64,000 nt of DNA from the NCBI RefSeq assembly GCF_900111835.1, contig NZ_FOJP01000012.1:62001-126000 (forward strand). Reading direction: 5' to 3'. The DNA is from Metapseudomonas otitidis. Lineage in GTDB: Bacteria > Pseudomonadota > Gammaproteobacteria > Pseudomonadales > Pseudomonadaceae. Each line of letters starts with the position of its first letter. Within the stretch, counting starts at the first letter, position 1. Shown here in pieces: positions 45,435 to 53,917 of this stretch. The notes under the pieces are model-generated. The model was not told where the DNA came from, made no database searches, and worked only from the letters and a program-made list of their open reading frames with translations. The translations under genes were made by a program, and so were the position numbers.

Positions 45435-46408
45435 ATCGCCAACGCTGGTTCACCTGGGGCAAGCGGGCGCTGACGGTGTTCTTCTTCTGCCTGGTGCCGG
45501 TGCTGCTGTTCCTGCTGGTGAAGAACATGGACTGGGGCGAGGTCGTCCGCGCCCTCTCCGCCTACAGCGCCGGGACCCTGGCCCTGGGCCTGGTCGCGTG
45601 CGTGGCGAGCTACGCCACTTATTGCTGCTTCGACCTGGTGGGCCGCCACTACACGGACCACAAGCTGCCGGCGTGGCAGACCTTCCCGGTGACCTTCGTC
45701 TGCTACGCCTTCAACCTCAACCTGAGTTCGTGGGTGGGCGGCATCGCCATGCGCTACCGGCTCTATTCGCGCCTGGGGCTCGACGTGCCGACCATCACCC
45801 AGGTGCTGAGCCTGAGCCTGATGACCAACTGGCTGGGCTACATGCTGCTGGCCGGCTGCGTGTTCGCCCTGCGCCTGGTGGAACTGCCGGAGAACTGGAA
45901 GATCGGCGAGACCGGCCTGCAGGTGATCGGCGTCGTGCTGGTGGCGCTGTCCCTCGGCTACCTGGCCGCCTGCCGCTTCGCCAGGCGCCGCACCTGGCGC
46001 ATCCGCCAGCAGGAGCTGACGTTGCCGAGCCTGCGCATGGCTTTGGTGCAGGTCGGCCTGGGGATGCTGAACTGGGCGCTGATGGCGCTGCTGATCTACG
46101 TGCTGCTGCCGCCCCAGGCGTTCTACCCGACGGTGCTCGGCATCCTGCTGATCAGCAGCATCGCTGGCGTGGTCACCCATATCCCCGCCGGACTGGGGGT
46201 GTTGGAGGCGGTGTTCATCGCGCTGATGCAGCACCAGTTCGCCAAGGGCACCCTGCTGGCAGCGCTGATCGGCTACCGGGCCATTTACTTCCTGCTGCCG
46301 CTGGCGGTGGCCTGTGTGGTCTACCTGGTGCTGGAGCGCCGGGCACGCCGGCTGCGCCGCGTGGACTGGCGCGAGGACAAGGGCGAGCCGGCCCAGGCGA
46401 AAGGCTGA
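45431..46408 (+). CDS. ybhN: YbhN-like integral membrane protein (UPF0104/LPG synthase TM-type)
   Basis: The 325-residue inner-membrane protein has about eight hydrophobic segments and the family motif NLNLSSWVGGIAMRYRLYSRLG near 96-117. The second half includes GVVTHIPAGLGVLEAVFIAL. It lacks the catalytic C-terminal domain of MprF. Its place after clsB repeats the E. coli ybhP-ybhO-ybhN order. A lipid-handling role is likely by association. Confidence 0.88.
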   Translation: MNRQRWFTWGKRALTVFFFCLVPVLLFLLVKNMDWGEVVRALSAYSAGTLALGLVACVASYATYCCFDLVGRHYTDHKLPAWQTFPVTFVCYAFNLNLSSWVGGIAMRYRLYSRLGLDVPTITQVLSLSLMTNWLGYMLLAGCVFALRLVELPENWKIGETGLQVIGVVLVALSLGYLAACRFARRRTWRIRQQELTLPSLRMALVQVGLGMLNWALMALLIYVLLPPQAFYPTVLGILLISSIAGVVTHIPAGLGVLEAVFIALMQHQFAKGTLLAALIGYRAIYFLLPLAVACVVYLVLERRARRLRRVDWREDKGEPAQAKG

Positions 46409-46430
46409 GCGGCGGGCCGTAGCCCGCCGC
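46409..46430. terminator. Hairpin between convergent genes
   Basis: Perfect 9-bp stem GCGGCGGGC / GCCCGCCGC with a CGTA loop begins right after the ybhN stop and precedes the stop of the leftward acidic-protein gene. Confidence 0.65.
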
Positions 46431-46439
46431 GTGGCCCCT

Positions 46440-46874
46440 TCAGCGCGCCTCGCCGTCCCAGGGCTTGCCGTCCAGGGGGTAGGCGCGGCCCTCTTCGGCT
46501 TCGTCCAGACCGTCTCCGGCTCCGATCTCGTCAGCGCCCACCACGCTCAGCTCCTTGTCTGCCGGCAGGCTGCCGGTGGTGCCCCGGCCCAGGCGCTCGC
46601 CGTTCTCGTCGATCAGCGTCTCGGGGCTCAGGTCGTCATCGGAGACGCCGTCCTCATGCAGGCTCTGCCCCAGGGTCTCGCCGCCGGTCATGCCGGCCTC
46701 GCGCACGCGTTCGTCCGGGAACTCCCGCTCCAACTCCTCTTCGGATCGCAGGTCGCCGACCCGGCCCTGGCGTTCATCCTTGCGCTCGCTGAAGTCCAGC
46801 TGCTCCATCGATCCCATGCGGTCCTCGATGTCGTCGATCTCGTGGATGCGGGCGCTCGGCTTGTTCGATTTCAT
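46440..46874 (-). CDS. Small acidic hydrophilic hypothetical protein
   Basis: The 144-residue product is very rich in Asp, Glu and Gly (KSNKPSARIHEIDDIEDRMG at the start; SEEELEREFPDERVREAG centrally) and looks largely disordered. It has no signal peptide or membrane segment. ATG at 46874 has a GGAGGA box. Similar acidic proteins in pseudomonads are sometimes labelled serine kinase/phosphatase, which nothing here supports. Confidence 0.65.
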   Translation of the reverse strand: MKSNKPSARIHEIDDIEDRMGSMEQLDFSERKDERQGRVGDLRSEEELEREFPDERVREAGMTGGETLGQSLHEDGVSDDDLSPETLIDENGERLGRGTTGSLPADKELSVVGADEIGAGDGLDEAEEGRAYPLDGKPWDGEAR

Positions 46875-46922
46875 GGTGATTTCCTCCGGTTGTCCTCTAG
46901 GTGGACCGGGGCCCGGCGGCAA

Positions 46923-47311
46923 GATTCAGGTTGAGCGAGGAACGGCCAGCGGGAACGTCGGTGGTGGGGCAGGCACTGGCCTCACTCATTCTTCAATCAA
47001 GATAAATATCGTTATATATCAGTCGCTTATGATTCTTTAGTAATGTAAAACATCACATGGAATCACCATAACCCAGCGAAACACTCGGAATAGGGAGAGC
47101 TGATCGAGGCATACAGGCTGATTTACTGCATTTCTTGAGATTTAAATCGTTATTTTTCAATTATTTACAATGAATTAATAACCTGATTTATCAGAAATCC
47201 AGCCAGCCGCTGGCGCATCGAGCCCGAACTTCCTCCGCAGCACCGGACTCACACCCCTTACGGCCCCGCCGCGCATCCAACAGTCCTGCCCACAGCACTG
47301 AGAGAACCGCG
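46923..47311. other. AT-rich intergenic region upstream of the ergothioneine gene
   Basis: About 390 nt without a gene. The stretch near 46990-47200 is strongly AT-rich (runs such as ATAAATATCGTTATATATC and TTATTTTTCAATTATTTAC) against a very GC-rich background. It may hold promoters, an H-NS/MvaT-type silencing site or a remnant of foreign DNA. No open frame of useful length was seen. Confidence 0.6.
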
Positions 47312-49423
47312 ATGAACAGCACCCCGTACCTCAAGCGCTACCGGCACGTCCGCCGCCAGAGCGAAAACCTGGTGGCACCCCTTGGCGAAGAGGACATGGT
47401 GGTGCAGTCCATGCCGGACGCCAGCCCAAGCAAGTGGCACCTGGGCCATACCAGCTGGTTCTTCGAAACCTTTCTGCTACCGCGCCTGACGGGTTACCGG
47501 GTGTTCGACCCGGCCTTCGCCTACCTCTTCAACTCCTACTACGAGGCGGTCGGCCCCCGGCAGCCCCGCCCCGAGCGCGGCCTGCTGACCCGGCCGCCCC
47601 TGCATGAGGTGCTGGCCTACCGGGCCCACGTGGATGCGCACATGGAGCGGCTCATCCCGGACCTCACCGAGCCCGACCTGGCCCTGCTGGAGCTGGGTCT
47701 GGCCCACGAGGAGCAGCACCAGGAACTGCTGCTGATGGACGTGCTGCACCTGTTCAGCCGCTCGCCGCTGTCGCCGGCCTACGATCCGCGCTGGCAGGAG
47801 CCGGAGGGCGACCGGCCCGGGCGCTTCGTCTCGCTGCCGGGCGGACTGGTGGAGCTGGGGCACGATGGCGACGGCTTCGCGTTCGACAACGAGGGCCCAC
47901 GGCACACCACCTACCTGCAGCCCTTCCAGATCTGTGATCGCCTGGTGACCAACGGCGACTGGCAGGCCTTCATCGACGACGGCGGCTACCAGCGCCCCGA
48001 CCTCTGGCTGGCCGATGGCTGGGCGCGGGTCCAGGCCGAGGGCTGGCGGGCGCCGCTGTACTGGCAGCGCCAGGGCGATGGCTGGCAGGAGCTGGGCCTG
48101 GGTGGCCTGCGCCCTCTGGTGCCCGATGCGCCGGTGCGCCACATCAGCTACTACGAGGCCTGCGCCTATGCGCTGTGGGCCGAGGCGCGGCTGCCCAGCG
48201 AAGCGGAATGGGAAGTGTCCGCCCGCAGCGGCGTGCTGGGCCAGGTGGAAGACAGCGCCTGGCAATGGACGGCGAGCGCCTATGCACCCTACCCCGGCTT
48301 CCGCCCCTCCGCAGGCGCGGTGGGCGAATACAACGGCAAGTTCATGGTCAGCCAGATGGTGCTGCGCGGCGGCGCCAGCATCACCCCGGCCGGTCACGCC
48401 CGGGTGAGCTACCGCAACTTCTTCTACCCGCACCAGCGCTGGATGTTCGCCGGCCTGCGCCTGGCCCGCGATCCGGCCGGCGCACAGCGGGAAGCCGGGT
48501 CGGACACCTCCTTCGCCGAAGACGTACGCGCCGGGCTGGGCGCCCCGGACAAGAGCCTGCCGCCCAAGTACTTCTACGACGCCACCGGCTCGGAGCTGTT
48601 CGAAGCCATCTGCCGCACCCGCGAGTACTACCCGACGCGCATGGAAACGGCGCTGCTGGAAGCAATCGCCGGGGAGCTGTCGAGCGTCATCCCACGGGGT
48701 GCAGCCCTGGTGGAGTTCGGCAGCGGTGCCAGCCTGAAGACCCGCCTGCTGCTGGACGCCGCCCCGCAAGTGGGCGTCTACCTGCCCATCGACATCTCGG
48801 AATCGGCCCTGCGCAAGGCCACCGCCATGCTGGAGGCGGCCTACCCGAGTCTGCGGATCCTGCCCCAGGTCGGCGACTTCAGCCACCTGCCCCACCTGCC
48901 CGCCGCCGTGGCCTCGCGCCCTCGCGTGGCGTTCTTCCCCGGCTCCACCCTGGGCAACTTCAGCCCGCCGGAGGCCCTGCGCTTCCTGCGCTCGGTGCGC
49001 CGCTACCTGGGCCGCGACTCACGGCTGATCCTCGGGCTGGACATGCAGAAGGACGTGGCCACCCTGGAGGCGGCCTACGACGACGGGGACGGCATCACCG
49101 CCCAGTTCAACAAGAACCTGCTGACCCGCATCAACCGCGAACTGGGCGGCACCTTCGACCTCGACGCCTTCCAGCACCTGGCCCGCTGGAATCCGCAGGC
49201 GCAGTGCATGGAGATGTTCCTGGTCAGCCAGCGGGACCAGGTGGTGAACGCCGCCGGGCAGCGCTTCCACTGCGCCGCCGGCGAGCGACTGCACACCGAG
49301 TGCTCGCACAAGTACAGCCTGGAGGGCATCGCCGACATGGCCGCCCAATCCGGCTGGCGCCTCGACCGCCACTGGCTGAGCCCGGCGCCGCAGGTGGGGA
49401 TGTTTGTGTTGGAGAGCGGGTGA
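47312..49423 (+). CDS. egtBD: EgtB-EgtD fusion: ergothioneine biosynthesis
   Basis: The 703-residue protein joins two enzymes. Residues about 1-385 are EgtB-like: a DinB domain with iron ligands H46 (KWHLGHTSWFFE), H132 and H136 (AHEEQHQELL), then an FGE-sulfatase domain ending SYRNFFYPHQRWMFAGLRLARD. Residues about 395-703 are an EgtD-like histidine methyltransferase (KYFYDATGSELFEAI, FGSGASLKTRLLLDA, YLPIDISESAL, FFPGSTLGNFSPPEA). Together they would trimethylate histidine and make the C-S bond of ergothioneine. EgtC/EgtE partners are not adjacent. OvoA is an alternative for the first half, but the methyltransferase is of EgtD type. Confidence 0.92.
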   Translation: MNSTPYLKRYRHVRRQSENLVAPLGEEDMVVQSMPDASPSKWHLGHTSWFFETFLLPRLTGYRVFDPAFAYLFNSYYEAVGPRQPRPERGLLTRPPLHEVLAYRAHVDAHMERLIPDLTEPDLALLELGLAHEEQHQELLLMDVLHLFSRSPLSPAYDPRWQEPEGDRPGRFVSLPGGLVELGHDGDGFAFDNEGPRHTTYLQPFQICDRLVTNGDWQAFIDDGGYQRPDLWLADGWARVQAEGWRAPLYWQRQGDGWQELGLGGLRPLVPDAPVRHISYYEACAYALWAEARLPSEAEWEVSARSGVLGQVEDSAWQWTASAYAPYPGFRPSAGAVGEYNGKFMVSQMVLRGGASITPAGHARVSYRNFFYPHQRWMFAGLRLARDPAGAQREAGSDTSFAEDVRAGLGAPDKSLPPKYFYDATGSELFEAICRTREYYPTRMETALLEAIAGELSSVIPRGAALVEFGSGASLKTRLLLDAAPQVGVYLPIDISESALRKATAMLEAAYPSLRILPQVGDFSHLPHLPAAVASRPRVAFFPGSTLGNFSPPEALRFLRSVRRYLGRDSRLILGLDMQKDVATLEAAYDDGDGITAQFNKNLLTRINRELGGTFDLDAFQHLARWNPQAQCMEMFLVSQRDQVVNAAGQRFHCAAGERLHTECSHKYSLEGIADMAAQSGWRLDRHWLSPAPQVGMFVLESG

Positions 49424-49442
49424 AGAAGCGGGACGCCTCTTG

Positions 49443-50138
49443 CTAAGGCGTATAGAGCGTCGGCTCCGTCCAATAGCCGTAACGCACAACACCCCAGGAA
49501 AGAAGATGAAAATGAAGGCTGTTGTACTCGATGGCTGTTACGACACTCGAGAAGTTTTCCTTGTCCAAGTGATAACGACCCAAGCCATCAAAGTTCACGT
49601 TCATGTCTGACTCGATGCGCTCAATGGCCAACTCCACGTATCGGTTGGCGTACTGCAGTAACTCGGACGAAGCATTCATGCGAGCAGATAAGCGTTGCGC
49701 CACGTCATCCCTTAACAACCCGTTGTGGTTGTTCACGATGATTTTCCCGTCGCTACCTACCGTTATCCCGACCAGCCCATCGCGCATGACCGGCTCCCGT
49801 CCGGACAACTCCCGTAGCATCTTGCCGTAGATCTCCTGAAACCCTGCATGGGCCATATTGAGCTCTGCATCGATCTGCTCCAGCGGACGGGCATTCTCCT
49901 TGGGTAGGCGCTTCACCTGCTCCGATATCCAGATCTCGAAATCGCTGGCGATGTTCGGGCCTGAAGGCAATTGCCCCAGTCGGTCATAGGTCCGAGCCTC
50001 GATAAGACTGTTCAAATCCTCCTGTGGCCGCTCCTGGGGTGTAGCCACCGTGCGCGTCGACTCTGCCGCCTTGGCGACTTCAGCGAGGCGGGTGTCCGAG
50101 CGGGTGGTCCAGAGCGGCAGATTGCTTTTTATTTCCAT
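49443..50138 (-). CDS. Tandem paralogue 1, unknown function
   Basis: The 231-residue cytoplasmic product begins MEIKSNLPLWTTRSDTRLAE. Blocks shared by all four copies are ESTRTVATP-ERPQEDL near 37-52, AHAGFQEIYGKMLRELSGREPVM near 101-123 and a beta-like GKIIV segment near 137. MNAS-ELL-YANRYVELAIE and SDMNV...GLGRYHLDK follow. There is no signal peptide, membrane helix or known motif. ATG at 50138 has a GGAGAGG box. It is the most downstream copy and converges with egtBD, 19 nt away. Confidence 0.8.
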   Translation of the reverse strand: MEIKSNLPLWTTRSDTRLAEVAKAAESTRTVATPQERPQEDLNSLIEARTYDRLGQLPSGPNIASDFEIWISEQVKRLPKENARPLEQIDAELNMAHAGFQEIYGKMLRELSGREPVMRDGLVGITVGSDGKIIVNNHNGLLRDDVAQRLSARMNASSELLQYANRYVELAIERIESDMNVNFDGLGRYHLDKENFSSVVTAIEYNSLHFHLLSWGVVRYGYWTEPTLYTP

Positions 50139-50261
50139 GGCGACCTCTCCTTTTGGGTATTCCTTCAAGGTCGGCAGGAGGGAGAAGAGGCTGAATGCAA
50201 AGTAGCCGTCGAACTTCCTATTTCAACGAGGGAAAACAACTACAAGATCGGCGACAAGGCA

Positions 50262-50957
50262 TTATTCCGGCGGGTAAATCTTGCGCTCCGTCCAATTCCC
50301 GTAACGCGCCACACCCCATGAAGCTAGATGACACTGAAGACTATTAAATTCCAAAGCCCTAACAACATAGGAAAAATTGTCTTTATCCAGGTGGTAGCGA
50401 CCGAACCCATCAAGGTCAACATTCATATCCGACTCGACAAGTTCAATAGCGAGTTCTACATAACGATTGGCATACCCTAGTAAGTCTGCGGAAGCATTCA
50501 TTCGCGCCGACAATTTTTGTGCCACATCGTCACTAAGTAGCTCTCTACTGTTACGCACGATGATCTTGCCGTCGCTACCTACAGAGATACCGACCACTCC
50601 GTCGCGCATGACTGGTTCTCGCCCCGATAGCTCACGCAGCATCTTGCCGTAGATCTCCTGAAACCCTGCATGCGCCATGTTGAGTTCCAGTTCGATCTGC
50701 TCCAGCGGTCGAGCATCCTCCTTGGGTGGACGCTTCGCCTGCTCCAAGGCCCAGACCTCGTAGCCGCCGATTCCGCTCGGACCCGACGACAACTTCCCTA
50801 GCCGGTCATAGGTCCGCGCCTCGATAAAACTGTCCAGATCTTCCTGCGGCCGTTCCAGTGGTGTGGCCACCGTGCGCGTCGACTCTGCCGCCTTGGCGAC
50901 TTCAGCGAGGCGGGTGTCCGAGCGCGTGGTCCAGAGCGGCAGGCTGCTGATCTCCAT
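50262..50957 (-). CDS. Tandem paralogue 2, unknown function (most diverged)
   Basis: The 231-residue product starts MEISSLPLWTTRSDTR. It keeps the family blocks but differs in the middle (SGIGGYEVWALEQAKRPPKEDARP in place of NIASDFEIWISEQVKR) and has NSRELLSDDVAQKL where others have NHNGLLRDDVAQRL. The start context also differs from the other copies, with AGAGAA before the ATG. Family and function are not recognised. Confidence 0.8.
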   Translation of the reverse strand: MEISSLPLWTTRSDTRLAEVAKAAESTRTVATPLERPQEDLDSFIEARTYDRLGKLSSGPSGIGGYEVWALEQAKRPPKEDARPLEQIELELNMAHAGFQEIYGKMLRELSGREPVMRDGVVGISVGSDGKIIVRNSRELLSDDVAQKLSARMNASADLLGYANRYVELAIELVESDMNVDLDGFGRYHLDKDNFSYVVRALEFNSLQCHLASWGVARYGNWTERKIYPPE

Positions 50958-51053
50958 GACGTTCTCTCCATTTAAGTACTAAAAGGAGTTCGGCCAGAGC
51001 AGGCTAAAACTGAGAGAGTACATCGCCACTTGATTGCTCATTTATAAGTAGGA

Positions 51054-51072
51054 CCCAGCCGACAAGGCTGGG
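51054..51072 (-). terminator. Hairpin after paralogue 3
   Basis: CCCAGCC / GGCTGGG with a 5-nt loop lies 14 nt beyond the stop of paralogue 3. On the minus strand it is followed by TCCTACTTATAAATG, moderately T-rich. It suggests paralogue 3 ends its own transcript. Confidence 0.55.
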
Positions 51073-51086
51073 CTTCCGGAAGCCCC

Positions 51087-51785
51087 TCACTCCGGCCTAT
51101 AGAGCTTTGGCTCCGTCCAATACCCGTAGCGGATAACACCCCATGAAAGCAGATGACCTTGAAGGCTGTTGAACTCCATAGCCGTTACGACACTCGAGAA
51201 ATTTTCCTTGTCCAAGTGGTAACGACCCAAGCCATCAAAGTTCACGTTCATGTCTGACTCAACGCGCTCGATGGCCAGCTCCACATATCGATTGGCGTAC
51301 CGCAGCAACTCCTCAGAAGCATTCATCCGTGCCGACAGGCGTTGCGCCACATCATCTCTAAGCAGTCCATTGTGGTTACGCACAATGATCTTCCCCTGAC
51401 CATCCACCGATATCCCCACCATCCCGTCAGGCATGACCGGCTCCCGTCCTGACAGCTCCCGCAGCATCTTGCCGTAGAGTTCTTGAAAACCCGCATGGGC
51501 CGCATTGAGTTCTGCATTTATCTGCTCCAGCGGACGGGCATTCTCCTTGGGTGGGCGCTTTACTTGCTCTGTTATCAATATCTCGAAATCACTGGCAACG
51601 TTCGGGCCTGAAGGCAATTTCCCCAGCCGGTCATATGTCCACGCCTCGATAAAACTTTCCAGGTCCTCCTGCGGCCGTTCCAGTGGTGTGGCCACTGTAC
51701 GCGTCGACTCTGCGGCCTTGACTACCTCGGCGAGGCGCGCATCGGTGCGGGAGGTCCAGAGCGGCAGGTTGCTTTTTATTTCCAT
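51087..51785 (-). CDS. Tandem paralogue 3, unknown function
   Basis: The 232-residue product starts MEIKSNLPLWTSRTDARLAE and ends YWTEPKLYRPE. It is close to copies 1 and 4, with long identical stretches. It differs at VVKAAEST, IEAWTYDRL and in NVASDFEILITEQVKR. ATG at 51785 has an AAGAGATG leader, weaker than in copies 1 and 4. A terminator hairpin follows it. Function is unknown. Confidence 0.8.
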   Translation of the reverse strand: MEIKSNLPLWTSRTDARLAEVVKAAESTRTVATPLERPQEDLESFIEAWTYDRLGKLPSGPNVASDFEILITEQVKRPPKENARPLEQINAELNAAHAGFQELYGKMLRELSGREPVMPDGMVGISVDGQGKIIVRNHNGLLRDDVAQRLSARMNASEELLRYANRYVELAIERVESDMNVNFDGLGRYHLDKENFSSVVTAMEFNSLQGHLLSWGVIRYGYWTEPKLYRPE

Positions 51786-51908
51786 GGCGACATCTCTTGT
51801 TGTGTATCCCCTTCAAGGTCAGCCGGAGCGGGTTGAAGCTGAGTGCAAACAGGCCTCGAATAATCTGTTTCAAGGAAGGGAATGGGCTATATGACCGGTG
51901 ACAAGGCA

Positions 51909-52607
51909 TCACTCTGGTAGATAAACCTTGCGCTCGGTCCAATGCCCATAGCGAACAACCCCAAAGTGAGAGAGGTGACCAAGCAAGCTGTTGAACTCCA
52001 TGGCCTTGAACGCATCCGCGAAATTACTTTTGTCCAGGTGATAACGCCCAAGCCCGTCAGGCTCCACGTTCATATCTGATTCAACGCGCTCAATTGCCAG
52101 TTCCACATAGCGGTTGGCATATCGCAGCAACTCCTCAGAAGCATTCATCCGTAACGACAGGCGTTGCGCCACATCATCCCGCAGCAGACCGTTGTGGTTA
52201 CGTACGATGATCTTCCCCTCGCCATCCACCGATATTCCCACCATGCCGTCAGGCATGACTGGCTCCCGCCCTGACAACTCCCGCAGCATCTTGCCGTAGA
52301 TCTCCTGAAACCCTGCATGGGCCATATTGAGTTCTGCGTCGATCTGCTCCAGCGGACGGGCATTCTCCTTGGGTGGACGCTTCACCTGCTCCGATATCCA
52401 GATCTCGAAATCGCTGGCGATGTTCGGGCCTGAAGGCAATTGCCCCAGCCGGTCATAGGTCCGCGCCTCGATAAAGCTGTCCAGATCCTCCTGCGGCCGC
52501 TCCTGAGGTGTGGCCACCGTGCGCGTCGACTCTGCCGCCTTGGCGACTTCAGCGAGGCGGGTGTCCGAGCGGGTGGTCCAGAGCGGCAGGCTGCTGTTGA
52601 TTTCCAT
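51909..52607 (-). CDS. Tandem paralogue 4, unknown function (most upstream)
   Basis: The 232-residue product starts MEINSSLPLWTTRSDTR and ends HWTERKVYLPE. The central block NIASDFEIWISEQVKR is shared with copy 1 and VMPDGMVGISVDG with copy 3, so it looks mosaic. ATG at 52607 has a GGAGAGG box identical to that of copy 1. It is first in the direction of transcription; a hairpin at 52733 isolates it from the gene upstream. Confidence 0.8.
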   Translation of the reverse strand: MEINSSLPLWTTRSDTRLAEVAKAAESTRTVATPQERPQEDLDSFIEARTYDRLGQLPSGPNIASDFEIWISEQVKRPPKENARPLEQIDAELNMAHAGFQEIYGKMLRELSGREPVMPDGMVGISVDGEGKIIVRNHNGLLRDDVAQRLSLRMNASEELLRYANRYVELAIERVESDMNVEPDGLGRYHLDKSNFADAFKAMEFNSLLGHLSHFGVVRYGHWTERKVYLPE

Positions 52608-52732
52608 GGCGACCTCTCCTTTTGGGTATTCCCATCAAGGTCGGCCGGGGCAGGTTGAAGATGAGGGACGATGTTCTGGATGGCGTCCTATTACCGCGTA
52701 GGAACGGGACGCCGCCGGCCAGGGCAGTAAGT

Positions 52733-52755
52733 GCCGGGGCACGAACGGCCCCGGC
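52733..52755. terminator. GC hairpin between the small-protein gene and the paralogue array
   Basis: Stem GCCGGGGC / GCCCCGGC with a 7-nt loop lies 17 nt beyond the stop of the leftward gene at 52772 and upstream of paralogue 4. Confidence 0.55.
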
Positions 52756-52771
52756 GGATGCGCAACGACGG

Positions 52772-53074
52772 TCAGACCGCCTGGCGGATCTCGGCCTGTT
52801 GTGCGTTGGCGAGCCGGGTGAGACGGCGGCCGCCGCAGCCGGCCTGCAGCAGCACCATGTCCTCGAACACCTGCTTGCCCAGGCGACGCAGCGCGCGGGA
52901 GTCGGGGTAGTCCTGCGGTTTCAGGGCGCTGACCTTGAAGGATTCCTGGGTGGCCGAGTTGTACATGAACAGGCTGAAGGTGCCATCGCCGTCGGCACGG
53001 CTTTCAACCCGGCACCCCGGAATGGACTGGGCCAGCCAGTGGTCGATCTGCTTGTGGGACAGGGTCTGGGTCAT
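52772..53074 (-). CDS. Small hypothetical protein
   Basis: The 100-residue product starts MTQTLSHKQIDHWLAQSIPG. Its pattern is helix, beta hairpin (GTFSLFMYNSATQESFKVSAL) and helix (ALRRLGKQVFEDMVLLQAG), resembling several small pseudomonad DUF families. I cannot assign one. It ends with a basic tail. ATG at 53074 has an AAGGAG box 10 nt upstream. Confidence 0.6.
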   Translation of the reverse strand: MTQTLSHKQIDHWLAQSIPGCRVESRADGDGTFSLFMYNSATQESFKVSALKPQDYPDSRALRRLGKQVFEDMVLLQAGCGGRRLTRLANAQQAEIRQAV

Positions 53075-53582
53075 CGGGCATCTCCTTGTGCTCGGCCTGC
53101 CTGGGAGCAGGCATGGGGAATCATTCACGGCATGCGCAGGGCCGGTCCTGGGCGCCGGCCATCGGTGTACGTAACCGGGCGCGCACCCCGTGCGTGGAGC
53201 AGGCCATAGCCAGTTCCATGCCAGTCCAGCTTTCCATGGCGTTAATCGATGCGAGCCCGGTGCCAGTAGAAGGCCTGTCCACCTAATCAGTGGCACCTTG
53301 ATGCCAAATCAATCATCCGGCGCCGCCGAACACGCTCGCGCCCCCTGCAAATTGCACGGGCAATGTGCACGGTCCGGGCATTCTGCATGGCCGCCAGGCA
53401 TCGCCTCGCTTCGCCAATCCACTTGACGTCCCGACGGCATCCTTCTGATGCCAAAGGATTTTGCCGGCAAAAAAAGCTGAACTCCCGTGCCCCGTCCAGG
53501 CTCTCAAGCCATGACTCACACGACTCCCTTCGAGCCCGGTCGCTGGCGGCATGCGCCGGGCTTCTTTCTGGAACAGGCGCCG
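53075..53582. other. Intergenic region with small palindromes
   Basis: About 500 nt between a leftward and a rightward small gene. It contains GGCATC-5 nt-GATGCC (53436-53452) and the 14-bp palindrome TTTTGCCGGCAAAA (53459-53472), close to the next rightward start. Open frames here lack ribosome binding sites. An alternative start of the next gene at 53511 would fall inside it. Confidence 0.45.
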
Positions 53583-53855
53583 ATGAGCTACCAACCCACG
53601 GAAGAAGAACTCCAGCGACGCCTGGATGAACACCTGGACCACCACCTGTGCGTGGTCCGCATCCGCGACGACGACGTGGTGGTCTCGGCCCGGGACCTGC
53701 GCACCGGCCAGGTGTCCATCGTCGCCGGGCTGATTCCCCGGCGCTGGGCCGACCGGGCGCAGTTCGAAACCCTGGGCGCGCAGCTCATCGGCGAACTGGA
53801 GCGGATGCTGGAAGCCCCGCTGGACGATGGCAGCGGCGGGCCCGAAGAGTTCTGA
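53583..53855 (+). CDS. Small hypothetical protein
   Basis: The 90-residue product starts MSYQPTEEELQRRLDEHL and has a beta-rich centre (HHLCVVRIRDDDVVVSARDL) and a C-terminal helix (TLGAQLIGELERMLEAPL). ATG at 53583 is preferred because a modest purine box is present and the sequence before it looks non-coding in character; ATG at 53511 is the alternative. Function is unknown. Confidence 0.55.
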   Translation: MSYQPTEEELQRRLDEHLDHHLCVVRIRDDDVVVSARDLRTGQVSIVAGLIPRRWADRAQFETLGAQLIGELERMLEAPLDDGSGGPEEF

Positions 53856-53917
53856 ACACCGGTGGATGCCGCGCCCACCCGCAGCGTGCGCGGCCACGAC
53901 GAGCAGGAGCACACCCG

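Larger units (their letters stand above)
49443..52640 (-). repeat. Four-copy tandem gene array (unit about 820 bp)
   Basis: Four same-strand paralogous genes are spaced by about 120-130 nt each. The spacers are related: the sequence around each start (GGAGAGGTCGCCATGG in copies 1 and 4, degenerate in copy 3, different in copy 2) and the GACAAGGC near each 3' end recur. The duplication unit is therefore gene plus spacer. Copy 2 is the most diverged. Confidence 0.85.

Noticed and set aside
47312-49423. OvoA (ovothiol) identity for the fusion protein
   Set aside because: The C-terminal methyltransferase has EgtD motifs (GSGASLKTR, FFPGSTLGN) rather than the OvoA type.
49443-52607. Insertion sequence or transposon as the cause of the tandem array
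   Set aside because: No transposase, terminal inverted repeats or target-site duplications were seen around the four genes.
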